This document shows, piece after piece, positions 10,101 to 17,275 of a stretch of 56,098 bases of DNA. The stretch's first letter is position 1; every line of letters starts with the position of its first letter. The position numbers and the translations under genes were made by a program. Below the pieces are notes generated by a model. That model was not told the origin of the DNA and did no database searches. It saw only the letters and a program-made list of their open reading frames with translations. The stretch spans positions 1 through 56,098 of the forward strand of contig NZ_BCYZ01000025.1 of assembly GCF_001598455.1 (NCBI RefSeq), in the 5' to 3' direction. This stretch comes from Sphingomonas pruni NBRC 15498. GTDB taxonomy: Bacteria > Pseudomonadota > Alphaproteobacteria > Sphingomonadales > Sphingomonadaceae.

Positions 10101-10572
10101 TAGCGAGGAATGTGCCCGCCTCGATCATGCCGGTACCGCCCATGATCTCGTTGGGGCCGAGATGCTGGGGCAGGATCGAATATTTGACCGGGCCGAAGAT
10201 AGTAGAATGGCACCCCATCAGGAACAGGACCATCAGCAGGAGCGGCACCGATTGCAGCGCCAGCCCGGCCAGGCCCATCGCCATGAACAGGATCTCCGCG
10301 CCCTTCACGATGCGCATCAATTTCGCCTTGTCCCACCCGTCGGCGATCTGCCCCGCGAGCGCGGAGAACAGGAAATAGGGGAGGATGAAGAGGCCGGTGG
10401 CGAGTGCCGCGAGCGACGCCGCGCCATTCTCGTCACCTTTGTAGAGCGTGAAAGTGACGAGGAAGAGCATCGCATATTTGAGCGCGTTGTCGTTGAACGC
10501 GCCGATGAACTGAACGACGAACATCGGACCGAAGCGGCGCTTCGCGAGCAGCGAGAAATCAGGTGCGGACAT
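7177..10572 (-). CDS. LplT-PlsC-AMP ligase fusion (Aas-like lysophospholipid remodelling protein)
   Basis: This 1131-residue inner-membrane protein has three parts. Residues about 10-425 are a 12-helix major-facilitator domain resembling LplT, a lysophospholipid flippase. About 430-630 is a PlsC acyltransferase with NHVSWLDG (H-x4-D, near 457) and IFPEGRIT (near 526). About 640-1131 is an acyl-activating AMP ligase with LFTSGSEGLPKGVVLTH (near 802), GYGATEAAP and WHDTGDIV. E. coli encodes LplT and Aas separately; here they are fused, a form I know from other proteobacteria. Expected role: import of lysophospholipid, and re-acylation with an acyl chain activated on ACP. It begins 18 bp after the preceding gene, with GGAG before the ATG, and is the last gene of a four-gene lipid operon. 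Confidence 0.92.
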   Translation of the reverse strand: MSAPDFSLLAKRRFGPMFVVQFIGAFNDNALKYAMLFLVTFTLYKGDENGAASLAALATGLFILPYFLFSALAGQIADGWDKAKLMRIVKGAEILFMAMGLAGLALQSVPLLLMVLFLMGCHSTIFGPVKYSILPQHLGPNEIMGGTGMIEAGTFLAILAGQLMPNFIPPWEAGLVATGMAVVGFLASLAIPPAPAAPGVVPVDRNVFRSTWQVLRSAHDARDAWLCILGISWFFAIGAVLLNDFAPLVSNRLGAGKPVVTLFLLVFSISIAIGSLAVNRLLKGRVSARYVPLAALLMAGFMIDLWQATHHFVVTAPGADIARFVAAPGSWRILIDLAGLAFAGGMFIVPLYALLQTNSPVAERSRIIAANNIVNSLVIVLVMAVVIAMAALGASIPAVIATMGFSTLVVALISCWLLPETVIKRLMRTLLEIAYRVEVHGKENMPKPGERAVVVVNHVSWLDGLLLAVFLPGKPVFAVHSAVVASWWIKPALKLFRAFPVDPTNPMSTKAMVKAVKDGNTLVIFPEGRITVTGALMKVFDGPGMVADKADAPIIPVRIDGAQYSTFSKLRGKVRLKLFPKITLTVLPPRRFEIKGEMTARARRAIAGRRLYDEMSSMIFATSETETTLFQALLDAKDVNGGKSPIVEDIKREPMTYKKLVVGSMALGRAFDPITRQGEAVGVLLPNVAGVVATFFALQRIGRVPAMLNYTAGLTNLKAACQAAEVRTIITARAFIAQGKLEPIVEGLEADGRKIVYLEDIGAGIGTIAKLRALVAARWAGRLHRKRKVSPDDAAVILFTSGSEGLPKGVVLTHRNLLSNCQQLSARIDFNSSDLVLNALPVFHSFGLTGGTLLPILSGIRTLLYPNPLHYRIVPALAYDANATILFGTDTFLAGYARMGHNYDFYSVRYVFAGAERVRDETRKVWAEKFGVRIFEGYGATEAAPVIAVNTPMHFKAGSVGRLLPGIEAKVEPVEGIWEGGKLSIRGPNIMAGYMKADRPGALQPPEEGWHDTGDIVTIDEMGFVTIRGRAKRFAKIGGEMVSLPAVEGYAAATWPDADHAVVTRTDARKGEQLVLFTTAKGAKAAELQAWGKANGIAELAIPRDIRVVDALPVLGTGKLDYVTMGATAAT

Positions 10573-10590
10573 CGTGAATCTCCGGGAGGA

Positions 10591-11466
10591 TCAGGCGGCC
10601 GCAGCAGCAGCTTGGCGCGATTTCATCTCGCGCAGGAAACCGTGCAGCACCTCGGTCGACAGACCGTGGAGCATCAGGCGAAAGCCCGCGCGCAGCGTCG
10701 AAAACGGCACCAGGGGATGCCGGTTGTTGATCATCGCCAGATGCTTTTCCTCCCCCGTCAGACGCGCGGCATAAAGCCCGATCGTCTCGTCCAATTGTAG
10801 CGAATTCGACGCGCGCCAGAAATCGCGATCGCTCAACAGCATGGCATAAGCCGGCGTGTAGAGCTCGATTGCAGTCTGCAGGTCGATCACGTTGAGCCAG
10901 CCGTTGGGCAGCGGGTCGAGCGCAACCTCGTCCTCGATCGCCGAGAAATCGAGATCAGTGACGCGGCCAAGTGCTACCCCGCGCCGCTCCAGTTCGCGGT
11001 TCAGGTCGATCAGGAAATTGTAGATGTTGAGGTCGTGGTGAAGGAACAGATTGTCCTTCACCTCGGCGATCCGCCGCGGGCGCATCGGCCGCAAATCGGG
11101 ATGATAGCCCGGCGTGGCGTTGTCCGAAATGAACCGCAGGACCTGTGCGCCAAGGTGGAAGTGCCGCAGGATCAGGCGGTTGGCGTCGGGCGTGAGGAAG
11201 CGCCGCATACCGAACGCGATCGAGCGGTGGAGCAGTCGCGGCGCGTTGGGCCAGCGCGGGCTGATCGTGTGGACCAATTGCGCGACGACGATCATCGCGC
11301 GCGCCAGCGGGCGGACCAGCGGCAGCAGGAACTGACGGCTGCGCGATTGCTGGTCGCGGATCAGCGCGGCCTTGGCTTCCTTGGCCAGCGGTAGCGAACG
11401 GTCGAGCATCAGCGCGAGCCACGGATCGGGATCGCGCGGATCGTGCTGCGTGACGCGATCAGACAT
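10591..11466 (-). CDS. conserved protein of unknown function in acyl-chain operon
   Basis: This 291-residue soluble protein is one I do not recognise. It is rich in charged helices and has an odd cluster LRHFHLGAQVLRFISDN and FLHHDLNIYNFLIDL, with several histidines and acidic residues that could bind metal. There is no signal peptide, although residues about 45-70 (FLLPLVRPLARAMIVVAQLV) could associate with a membrane. It starts 8 bp inside the 3' end of the oxidase gene and stops 18 bp before the LplT-Aas fusion, so it should act in the same pathway. The start MSDRVTQHD was chosen because the frame upstream only reads through the neighbour. Confidence 0.8.
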   Translation of the reverse strand: MSDRVTQHDPRDPDPWLALMLDRSLPLAKEAKAALIRDQQSRSRQFLLPLVRPLARAMIVVAQLVHTISPRWPNAPRLLHRSIAFGMRRFLTPDANRLILRHFHLGAQVLRFISDNATPGYHPDLRPMRPRRIAEVKDNLFLHHDLNIYNFLIDLNRELERRGVALGRVTDLDFSAIEDEVALDPLPNGWLNVIDLQTAIELYTPAYAMLLSDRDFWRASNSLQLDETIGLYAARLTGEEKHLAMINNRHPLVPFSTLRAGFRLMLHGLSTEVLHGFLREMKSRQAAAAAA

Positions 11467-12157
11467 GGTCGATCTCCTCAAGCTGCAGGCGATAGAGGCG
11501 CGCGACGATCCGCGCGTGGCGCACGATCTCGTCCGCCGTCGCGCGATCGGCGATGGCGAGCGCGAGCGCGCGGTCGAACATGTCGAGATGATCCCCATCA
11601 TTGGCGCCGTGATAGGCAAGGAAGCTTACCGCTTCGTCGCCAAGCCCGAGTTGTTCGCGGATTGCCTGCGACCACGGCCCGGCGAGGCGCTCGCCCAGTC
11701 CTTCGATCACATACATCGCGCCAAGCAGCCCGACCGGATCGGGACGCGACGCGGCGTGATACATGAATGCCGACAGCGCTTCCGAACCGATGTTCATGCG
11801 GCCGGCGCGAATGTCTTCGGCGGTACCGCCCGCGGCGACGTAATTGTCCTCGAGCAGACGATAGTCGCGATGTTCGGCGACCGCGTGGCGGACGAACAGC
11901 GAGCGTAATTCCTCGTGATTGGGACCCAGGTTCGACGCCGCGCGGCTGATCCAACGGCTGCCCTCCACCACTTGCTGGCGCAGATTGAACAGCAAGCGGC
12001 GATAATCCTCGAGCCGGAGCTTGCCGGCGAGCAGGCGCGCGACGACCGGCACTTGTGCCAGCGCACTTTCGAACTCGATCCAGGTCTGGGCGAGCCCGCG
12101 ATGCGCGGCTTCGACCAGTGCGCGATTGTCGGCGGTCGTGGGAATGGCGGCGTTCAT
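11459..12157 (-). CDS. heme-oxygenase-fold (HDO-type) iron-containing oxidase
   Basis: This 232-residue, all-helical protein of the TenA/PqqC/UndA-like fold is usually annotated as an iron-containing redox enzyme. Candidate metal ligands occur in the expected order: Glu65 (VVEGSR), His91/Glu95-His96 (RHAVAEHRDY), Glu152 (VIEGLGE) and YHGANDGDH (183-190). Relatives of this superfamily include UndA (fatty acid to terminal alkene) and CADD-type self-sacrificing oxidases, so an acyl-chain oxidation is plausible here, by inference from neighbours. The start is set by AAGGAG and a 4-bp overlap with the synthase gene stop; its own end overlaps the next gene by 8 bp. Confidence 0.82.
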   Translation of the reverse strand: MNAAIPTTADNRALVEAAHRGLAQTWIEFESALAQVPVVARLLAGKLRLEDYRRLLFNLRQQVVEGSRWISRAASNLGPNHEELRSLFVRHAVAEHRDYRLLEDNYVAAGGTAEDIRAGRMNIGSEALSAFMYHAASRPDPVGLLGAMYVIEGLGERLAGPWSQAIREQLGLGDEAVSFLAYHGANDGDHLDMFDRALALAIADRATADEIVRHARIVARLYRLQLEEIDHV

Positions 12158-13296
12158 TGCAAGTCTCCTTCGACAACGGTCATTGCGGCATAGGCCATGA
12201 TACACTGGCCACTTTCGGGCACTGCGCAGAGGATGCGCTGGCCGGGCGACAGCCGACCCGACCGCATCAGATCGTCGAGCAGCAGGAAGATGGCGGCGGC
12301 GCCGACATTCCCCTTGTCATAGATGTTGGTGAACCAGCGCTCGTCGGGGATCATGCACCCTGCGCGCTCGGCAAGCCGCGCCATTTCCTGGCGCAGCGAA
12401 TGCGCCGAGAAATGGCACAGGAACCAGTCGACCGACACGGGATCAATCTTCCTCTCGTCAACCAGCCGCATGAACTCGCCGAGCCAGACGGGCAGCATGC
12501 GATAGAGCGCGTCGACGTCCTGGCGCAGCTGAAACGCGCCCGCCGCAGCGGCCTCGGCGGCGCTGCCGTGCAGACTCCATGGCTTGAGCGAGCCATCGGG
12601 CTGGTGCGCGCCGCCGCCGGTCATGCACGGCGCGAAGCGGTCGGCGAACGAACGCAGCGAGATCCAGTCGATGCGGAGCGACAGACCGTGCGCCGCGGGG
12701 CGGTCCTCGATCAGCAGGCTGGCCGCGCCGTCGCTCAAGGTCCAGCGCAGGAATTCGGCATCGCCGGGCAGGGTGCCGTCGAGCTTGACCGTGGCCGTGC
12801 CGCGATATTGGCCGGGTCGGAAATAACGACTGGAGAATTCGGCGCCGACCGCGATCGCGGCGCGGTGCTCGCCGGCGGCGACTTGCAGCGCCGCCGCCTT
12901 CAGCGCCATCATCGAACTCGCGCAGACGCTCTGCAGGCTGGCGAGCTCGATCGGCGGCAGCCCCGATTCGGCATGCACGCCGCTGGCCAGGCCCGGCACC
13001 ATCAGGTCGTTCTGGGTCGTGGCGGTGGCGAGAAACCCGATGGCGGCGCGATCGATCTCGGCGTCCGCGATCAGATCGCGGACCGCTTTCCCGGCGAGCT
13101 TGGCCACGGTCCAGTCGCTGCTGCCGTCGGGACGGATCGCGTAATGGCGCGAGCGGATGCCGTTCTGGCGCAGGGTCAGGCGACCGAACCGTTCGGCCTC
13201 GGGCGACAGGCGCCCGATATAATCGGCCATCCGGTCATTCGCGATCGGCGCGCCCGGAAGGCATTGCGCGGTCGCGGTCACGTAAACGGGTTGCAT
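12154..13296 (-). CDS. 3-oxoacyl-ACP synthase III-like condensing enzyme
   Basis: This 380-residue thiolase-fold enzyme is expected to condense an acyl thioester with malonyl- or another acyl-donor, or to transfer an acyl group. The KAS III triad is visible: Cys125 (SVCASSMM), His295 (CHFSAH) and Asn330 (GNVGAA). It is longer than FabH (about 320), closer to the DarB/CerJ-like group of accessory KAS III enzymes. The start MQPVYVTATAQ has GGAG 8 nt upstream; an in-frame ATG at 13350 lacks one. First gene of the minus-strand operon, facing a TetR gene across a short AT-rich promoter region. It is unlikely to be the housekeeping FabH, given this context. Confidence 0.88.
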   Translation of the reverse strand: MQPVYVTATAQCLPGAPIANDRMADYIGRLSPEAERFGRLTLRQNGIRSRHYAIRPDGSSDWTVAKLAGKAVRDLIADAEIDRAAIGFLATATTQNDLMVPGLASGVHAESGLPPIELASLQSVCASSMMALKAAALQVAAGEHRAAIAVGAEFSSRYFRPGQYRGTATVKLDGTLPGDAEFLRWTLSDGAASLLIEDRPAAHGLSLRIDWISLRSFADRFAPCMTGGGAHQPDGSLKPWSLHGSAAEAAAAGAFQLRQDVDALYRMLPVWLGEFMRLVDERKIDPVSVDWFLCHFSAHSLRQEMARLAERAGCMIPDERWFTNIYDKGNVGAAAIFLLLDDLMRSGRLSPGQRILCAVPESGQCIMAYAAMTVVEGDLQ

Positions 13297-13354
13297 TCGG
13301 ACAACTCCATTCGACACCCGTCGAATCGGCGGGCGGAAGTGATGTGCCACTGAA

Positions 13355-13391
13355 TTGAGCGGTGTTCAATAAAAATATTAGACAGTGTTCA
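13355..13391. promoter_or_regulatory. candidate TetR operators between divergent genes
   Basis: In the short gap between the synthase and tetR genes two copies of GTGTTCA (13363-13369, 13385-13391) lie 22 bp apart. The first is part of an imperfect palindrome TTGAGCGGTGTTCAA (13355-13369). The DNA between them is AT-rich (AATAAAAATATTAG) and could hold a -10 element. Placement suits repression of both divergent units by the adjacent TetR protein. Confidence 0.5.
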
Positions 13392-13413
13392 GTTTCGCAT
13401 TTAGTCAGGTCTT

Positions 13414-14100
13414 ATGGGACGGCGGTCGGATCATACGCGTGACGAACTCGAACAGCTGATCGTTGGCGCGGGGCACACGTTGCTCGCCGAAGTCGGCTAT
13501 CAGCGCTTCTCGGCGCGCGAGGTGGCGAAGCGGATCGGCTATTCGGTCGGCACGATCTACAACGTGTTCGACAGCCTCGACGACCTGATGCTCGCAATCA
13601 ACGGCCGGACTTTCCTGGTCTGGGCCGAGACGGTTGCTAGATCGCTCGAAGCCGCCGGTGCGGATCGCATCGCCGTGCTGGTCGCATCATATTTCGATTT
13701 CGCGCTGAGCAACCGCAATCTGTGGATGGCGATTTACGACCACCGCCTGCCGGTCGGGGTGCCGTTTCCCGAACGCTATGCGCGGCAGCGCGGCGTGCTT
13801 ACCGATATCTTGCGCGGAGAAATCGCGGCGGTGCTGCCGGACGACCGCCGCGACCGCGCCGGGGCACTGGCGAGATCGTTGCTCGCAACCGTGCATGGCC
13901 ATTGCGTATTCGCGCTCAATGGCACTTTCGCGCTGCTCGGCGAACAGGACCCGCACGGCGCAGCCTTGGCGCGCGTGCGGGAGACGCTGGCGGCAGCAGG
14001 AGCCGCAATGCCCGGCGTGCCGATCCAGTCTGAGCGACCTGTCAAAGCGAGTCCGCGTGACCACTCGACACCCGCCCAGGGTGCAAACGACTCGCAATAA
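13414..14100 (+). CDS. TetR-family regulator (WHG-type C-terminal domain)
   Basis: This 228-residue repressor has an N-terminal helix-turn-helix (FSAREVAKRIGYSVGTIYNVFDSLDDLM, quoted in parts: REVAKRIGYSVGTIYNVF) and a ligand domain with NRNLWMAIYDHRLP, characteristic of TetR proteins with a WHG-like C-terminal domain. The last ~30 residues are hydrophilic and probably disordered. It is divergent from the four-gene acyl operon, so it likely controls that operon and itself; an acyl-CoA or fatty acid is a plausible ligand, but this is inference. Confidence 0.88.
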   Translation: MGRRSDHTRDELEQLIVGAGHTLLAEVGYQRFSAREVAKRIGYSVGTIYNVFDSLDDLMLAINGRTFLVWAETVARSLEAAGADRIAVLVASYFDFALSNRNLWMAIYDHRLPVGVPFPERYARQRGVLTDILRGEIAAVLPDDRRDRAGALARSLLATVHGHCVFALNGTFALLGEQDPHGAALARVRETLAAAGAAMPGVPIQSERPVKASPRDHSTPAQGANDSQ

Positions 14101-14161
14101 AAGACTTCCGGGAACGAACCTGACCAGACGCGGTTCAAGAAGAAAATCCAGGAGAAACGAC

Positions 14162-14668
14162 ATGGCCGAGAAACAGGATGCGATCGCACTGCTGAAAGCC
14201 GATCATCGCAAGGTCGAGGAATTGTTCGAGCAGTTCGAGAAGGCGAGCGGCGAAGGCCGCAAACAGAAGATCGCGCTCGAAATTTGCCTCGAACTGACCG
14301 TCCATGCCCAGATCGAGGAAGAGATCTTCTATCCGGCGTGCGAGGGCAAGATCGAAGAGAATCTGCTCAAGGAAGCCTATGTCGAGCATGACGGCGCCAA
14401 GGTGCTGATCGCCGAGATCGAAGCCGGCGCGCCGAGCGACGAATTCTACGATGCCAAGGTCAAGGTGCTCTCCGAACAGATCGAGCATCATGTCGAAGAG
14501 GAAGAAAAGCGGATGGAAGGCATGTTCAGCCAGGCGCGCCACGCCGGGTTGGACATGGACGCACTTGGCGACCAACTGTGGGCGCGCAAGGAAGAGCTGA
14601 TCGCCAATTACAAGGCGAATGGGCTCACCAAGCCGGAAACCACTACCTTGACCGAGGCGACCGTCTGA
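14162..14668 (+). CDS. hemerythrin HHE-domain protein
   Basis: This 168-residue helical protein should bind a diiron centre. The two HHE half-sites are seen as KADHRKVEELFEQFE with VHAQIEEEIFYPA, then VEHDGAKVLIAEIE with IEHHVEEEEKRME. Such proteins sense or store O2, NO or iron, or protect against oxidative/nitrosative stress; which applies here is unknown. AGGAG lies 8 nt before the ATG. It follows tetR by 61 bp and precedes a thioredoxin-reductase-like gene by 45 bp, so it may be co-transcribed with the latter. Confidence 0.93.
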   Translation: MAEKQDAIALLKADHRKVEELFEQFEKASGEGRKQKIALEICLELTVHAQIEEEIFYPACEGKIEENLLKEAYVEHDGAKVLIAEIEAGAPSDEFYDAKVKVLSEQIEHHVEEEEKRMEGMFSQARHAGLDMDALGDQLWARKEELIANYKANGLTKPETTTLTEATV

Positions 14669-14713
14669 CAGCCTCGCCGCCCTCCTCGCCGCGCACCGGA
14701 CCGGCCCGCCGCT

Positions 14714-15634
14714 ATGCTTGATTGCGTCGTGGTGGGCGGCGGTCCGGCCGGGTTGACCGCTGCCATCTATCTCGCGCGCTTTCATCTCGATGTGCGCGTG
14801 ATCGATGCGGGCAAGAGCCGCGCGGCGACGATCCCGATGACGCGCAACCATGCCGGGTTTCCCGACGGGATCGCCGGCACCGACCTGCTTGCTCGCATGC
14901 GGGCGCAGGCCCGCCGCTATGGCGCGGAATTGATACGCGCAGAGGTTGCCGGCCTGAAGGGGGTTGCCGGCGGCCTTCACGTCTCAGTCGGTGACGAGGT
15001 CATCGCCACGCGAAGCGTCCTGCTCGCCACCGGCGTCGTCAATCGCCGTCCGCCGATATCCGATGATCTGCACGCGGCTGCGTTGGCGCGCGGCTTGCTG
15101 CGTTATTGCCCGATCTGCGACGGCTATGAAGTGACCGACTGTCGGGTCGCCGTGCTTGGCACTGGCGGGCACGGAACGCGCGAAGCGATGTTCCTGCGCA
15201 GTTATACCGCCGACGTGACGTTGATCGCGCCGGACGGAAAGCACGACCTCTCGCCGGACGAGCGCGCCCTATTGGCGAAAGGCGAGATAGTGGTGGTCGA
15301 TGGGCCCGCTCGCGACTTTGCGATCGATGGCGACCAGATTCGCCTGCGCATCGCGCAACGCGATTGGGGCTTCGACAGTCTCTATCCGGCGCTCGGCTCG
15401 GACATCAATTCGGAGCTCGCCATCGGTCTCGGCGCGGCGCGATCGGACGAAGGCTGCCTGATCGTCGATGCGCATCAGCGGACCAATATCGCGCGCCTGT
15501 ATGCGGCGGGAGATGTGGTCAAGGGGCTGGACCAGATCAGCCACGCGATGGGCGAAGGCGGCGTGGCGGCGACCACGATCCGCAACGATCTGGCAAGCGA
15601 GCAAGCGCTGCTACGCTCCGCGCCGGATGGGTAA
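14714..15634 (+). CDS. thioredoxin reductase-like FAD/NAD(P) oxidoreductase
   Basis: This 306-residue flavoprotein has an N-terminal FAD motif VVVGGGPAGLTAAIYLAR, a redox-active CPIC pair in RYCPICDGYE, an NAD(P)-binding motif VLGTGGHG, and the closing FAD motif LYAAGDVVKGLDQ. This order is that of low-molecular-weight thioredoxin/ferredoxin-NADP reductases. The housekeeping TrxB is usually elsewhere with its own context, so this one may serve a different disulfide or the neighbouring hemerythrin; unknown. Confidence 0.88.
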   Translation: MLDCVVVGGGPAGLTAAIYLARFHLDVRVIDAGKSRAATIPMTRNHAGFPDGIAGTDLLARMRAQARRYGAELIRAEVAGLKGVAGGLHVSVGDEVIATRSVLLATGVVNRRPPISDDLHAAALARGLLRYCPICDGYEVTDCRVAVLGTGGHGTREAMFLRSYTADVTLIAPDGKHDLSPDERALLAKGEIVVVDGPARDFAIDGDQIRLRIAQRDWGFDSLYPALGSDINSELAIGLGAARSDEGCLIVDAHQRTNIARLYAAGDVVKGLDQISHAMGEGGVAATTIRNDLASEQALLRSAPDG

Positions 15635-15911
15635 GCCATCGTGCGCCTATTAATGCGCCGGTCATCGGCTGGCGCTGACCGTGTTTCCGCTGAAGTGCAA
15701 CCTTTCCTGGATGCGCTGACATAGGCCGTCGGGCGCCGGCAAAGCAGCCTATCGATGCTCTCCTATCCCAGCCTGCGAAGCTAACCGCGCGGGTTCCATC
15801 GGATGCTCGCGCTTCGGAAAGGAGCCAGCCATCTCGATCGCGACGATTTTCTTGATGCCCAATAAATACTAAACGGTCCAAAATGGTTCGGCATTGGGCT
15901 AGCTTGGCGTT
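15635..15911. other. intergenic region upstream of LuxR-type gene
   Basis: No gene is recognised in this 277-bp stretch. The last 60 bp before 15912 are AT-richer (CAATAAATACTAAACGG) than their surroundings and probably hold the promoter of the following LuxR-type gene; I could not fix -35/-10 boxes. Confidence 0.4.
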
Positions 15912-16346
15912 ATGGATGATTCGCGCTTCTCTTCGCTGACCCCCCGGGAGGTCGAATGTTTGAAGGGCGTCGCGCAACACAAGCGCACCAAGGACATCGC
16001 CAGCGACCTGCACCTCTCCCCCAAGACGGTGGACGCGTACATCGCCAATGCGGTGCGAAAGCTCGGCTATACAGATCGCGATAGCGCGGTTCGCGCCCTG
16101 ATGAGCAGCAGCGCAATGGTAGGGGGTTTTTCCTCATCGGCAATTTCCGGCGTTGAGAATGAGGTTTCGACGGCGTCTTCCTCATGGCTCGAACGGCTGC
16201 CCTGGCCGTTCCCGACAAGAGGAAGGCCGACCAATGACCTGAATTATCCTGGAACGATCGCCGCGATTTTGATCGCGGCTTCGCTGATGGTGACGGCAGT
16301 GTCTCTCTACATGCTCGCCATCCGCATGCTCATCGAGCGCCTCTAG
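15912..16346 (+). CDS. membrane-anchored LuxR-type HTH regulator
   Basis: This 144-residue protein has a GerE/LuxR DNA-binding domain at its N-terminus (about 6-62: LTPREVECLKGVAQHKRTKD, then LSPKTVDAYIANAVRKLGY). A hydrophilic linker follows, with one transmembrane helix near the C-terminus (about 115-137, GTIAAILIAASLMVTAVSLY). There is no receiver or autoinducer domain, so DNA binding is tethered to the inner membrane. It is followed by three small genes on the same strand (spacing 30-65 bp), which may form one unit. Confidence 0.85.
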   Translation: MDDSRFSSLTPREVECLKGVAQHKRTKDIASDLHLSPKTVDAYIANAVRKLGYTDRDSAVRALMSSSAMVGGFSSSAISGVENEVSTASSSWLERLPWPFPTRGRPTNDLNYPGTIAAILIAASLMVTAVSLYMLAIRMLIERL

Positions 16347-16408
16347 GCGCACACCCAGCAGTCGATTTTTGATTGGCCGGACCGGTTGGTTCCGGCGGAG
16401 GGGGAATC

Positions 16409-16780
16409 ATGTCCGTTGCATCAATCCAAACTAGTAACCTCGCCGGCTTTCCGACAACTGATTTGGCGGTCGCGCGAAAGATCCTGCGCGCGCTACTGCC
16501 GGCCGAAACCGGCATCGACAGTGCGATCGTCGCCCAAACCGATCTCATTGGCTTGATTGTCCGTGGCCGAATGGAAATCGGCGCGTCGATCGAGGTGGGC
16601 CACGATGCCGCGGTTCTGGCGGCGCATTCGCTCGCACGCCTGTTCGAGGCTCGCGAGGACACCATCAAATGCCATCAGCGTCTCGCCGTCACGCGCGACG
16701 CGCTGGGCCTGGATGGATCCGATGTCGGCTGTGGGACCGACAAACTGATGGGGGCACGCCGCAAGGCGAGGGCTGCGTAA
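16409..16780 (+). CDS. small protein of unknown function
   Basis: This 123-residue cytoplasmic-looking protein has no signal peptide or membrane segment. It is alanine-rich and helical, with RLFEAREDTIKCHQRL in the middle and a basic tail (GARRKARAA). I recognise no family. The start MSVASIQTS is preceded by GGAGGGGG at good distance. Small size and position after a LuxR-type gene suggest an accessory role in the same unit. Confidence 0.65.
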   Translation: MSVASIQTSNLAGFPTTDLAVARKILRALLPAETGIDSAIVAQTDLIGLIVRGRMEIGASIEVGHDAAVLAAHSLARLFEAREDTIKCHQRLAVTRDALGLDGSDVGCGTDKLMGARRKARAA

Positions 16781-16810
16781 ATTCGTCGACCGCTATAGGG
16801 ATCAGAACCT

Positions 16811-17275
16811 ATGCAACTCTATCTCTATATCGGTCTTGTCGTCTACGTCATTGCGTTTCCGAGCCTATGCGTATTCGCATGGTTTCGGGGCGGCGCGACC
16901 GAGCGACGGGTGGCAACTTCTTACATGATCGCCGCCATCGCCTCGATCTCCGCTGGCCTGTTCGGACACCATTGGCATGGACCAAATTGGGGCGTGATCG
17001 TCGTCGACGTCATATTCCTGGTCGTCCTCGTCGTCATCGCGCGCCAAAGCACAAGGTTCTGGCCGCTATGGACAGCAGCATCTCAATTGGGAGGGTGTCT
17101 CGCGCACTTTCCCGCAATCATGAATCCAGCCCTTCCCAAGGAACTCTACGTCAGCACGCAGCCCTATTGGGCACTGCCACTGCTGGTGAGTCTTTTGATC
17201 GGGACCCTTTCCGCTCATCGACTACGCCGGATGCGGGAGAAATCGGGCGGTCCACCAGTCTCGATACCGGTCTGA
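16811..17275 (+). CDS. small integral membrane protein, unknown function
   Basis: This 154-residue protein has four predicted transmembrane stretches (about 5-25, 38-56, 60-78 and 118-138). It carries GLFGHHWHGPNWG between helices 2 and 3, a histidine/tryptophan-rich loop, and a basic C-terminal tail. No family recognised. Its 3' end overlaps the frame of the following winged-helix gene. Confidence 0.75.
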   Translation: MQLYLYIGLVVYVIAFPSLCVFAWFRGGATERRVATSYMIAAIASISAGLFGHHWHGPNWGVIVVDVIFLVVLVVIARQSTRFWPLWTAASQLGGCLAHFPAIMNPALPKELYVSTQPYWALPLLVSLLIGTLSAHRLRRMREKSGGPPVSIPV

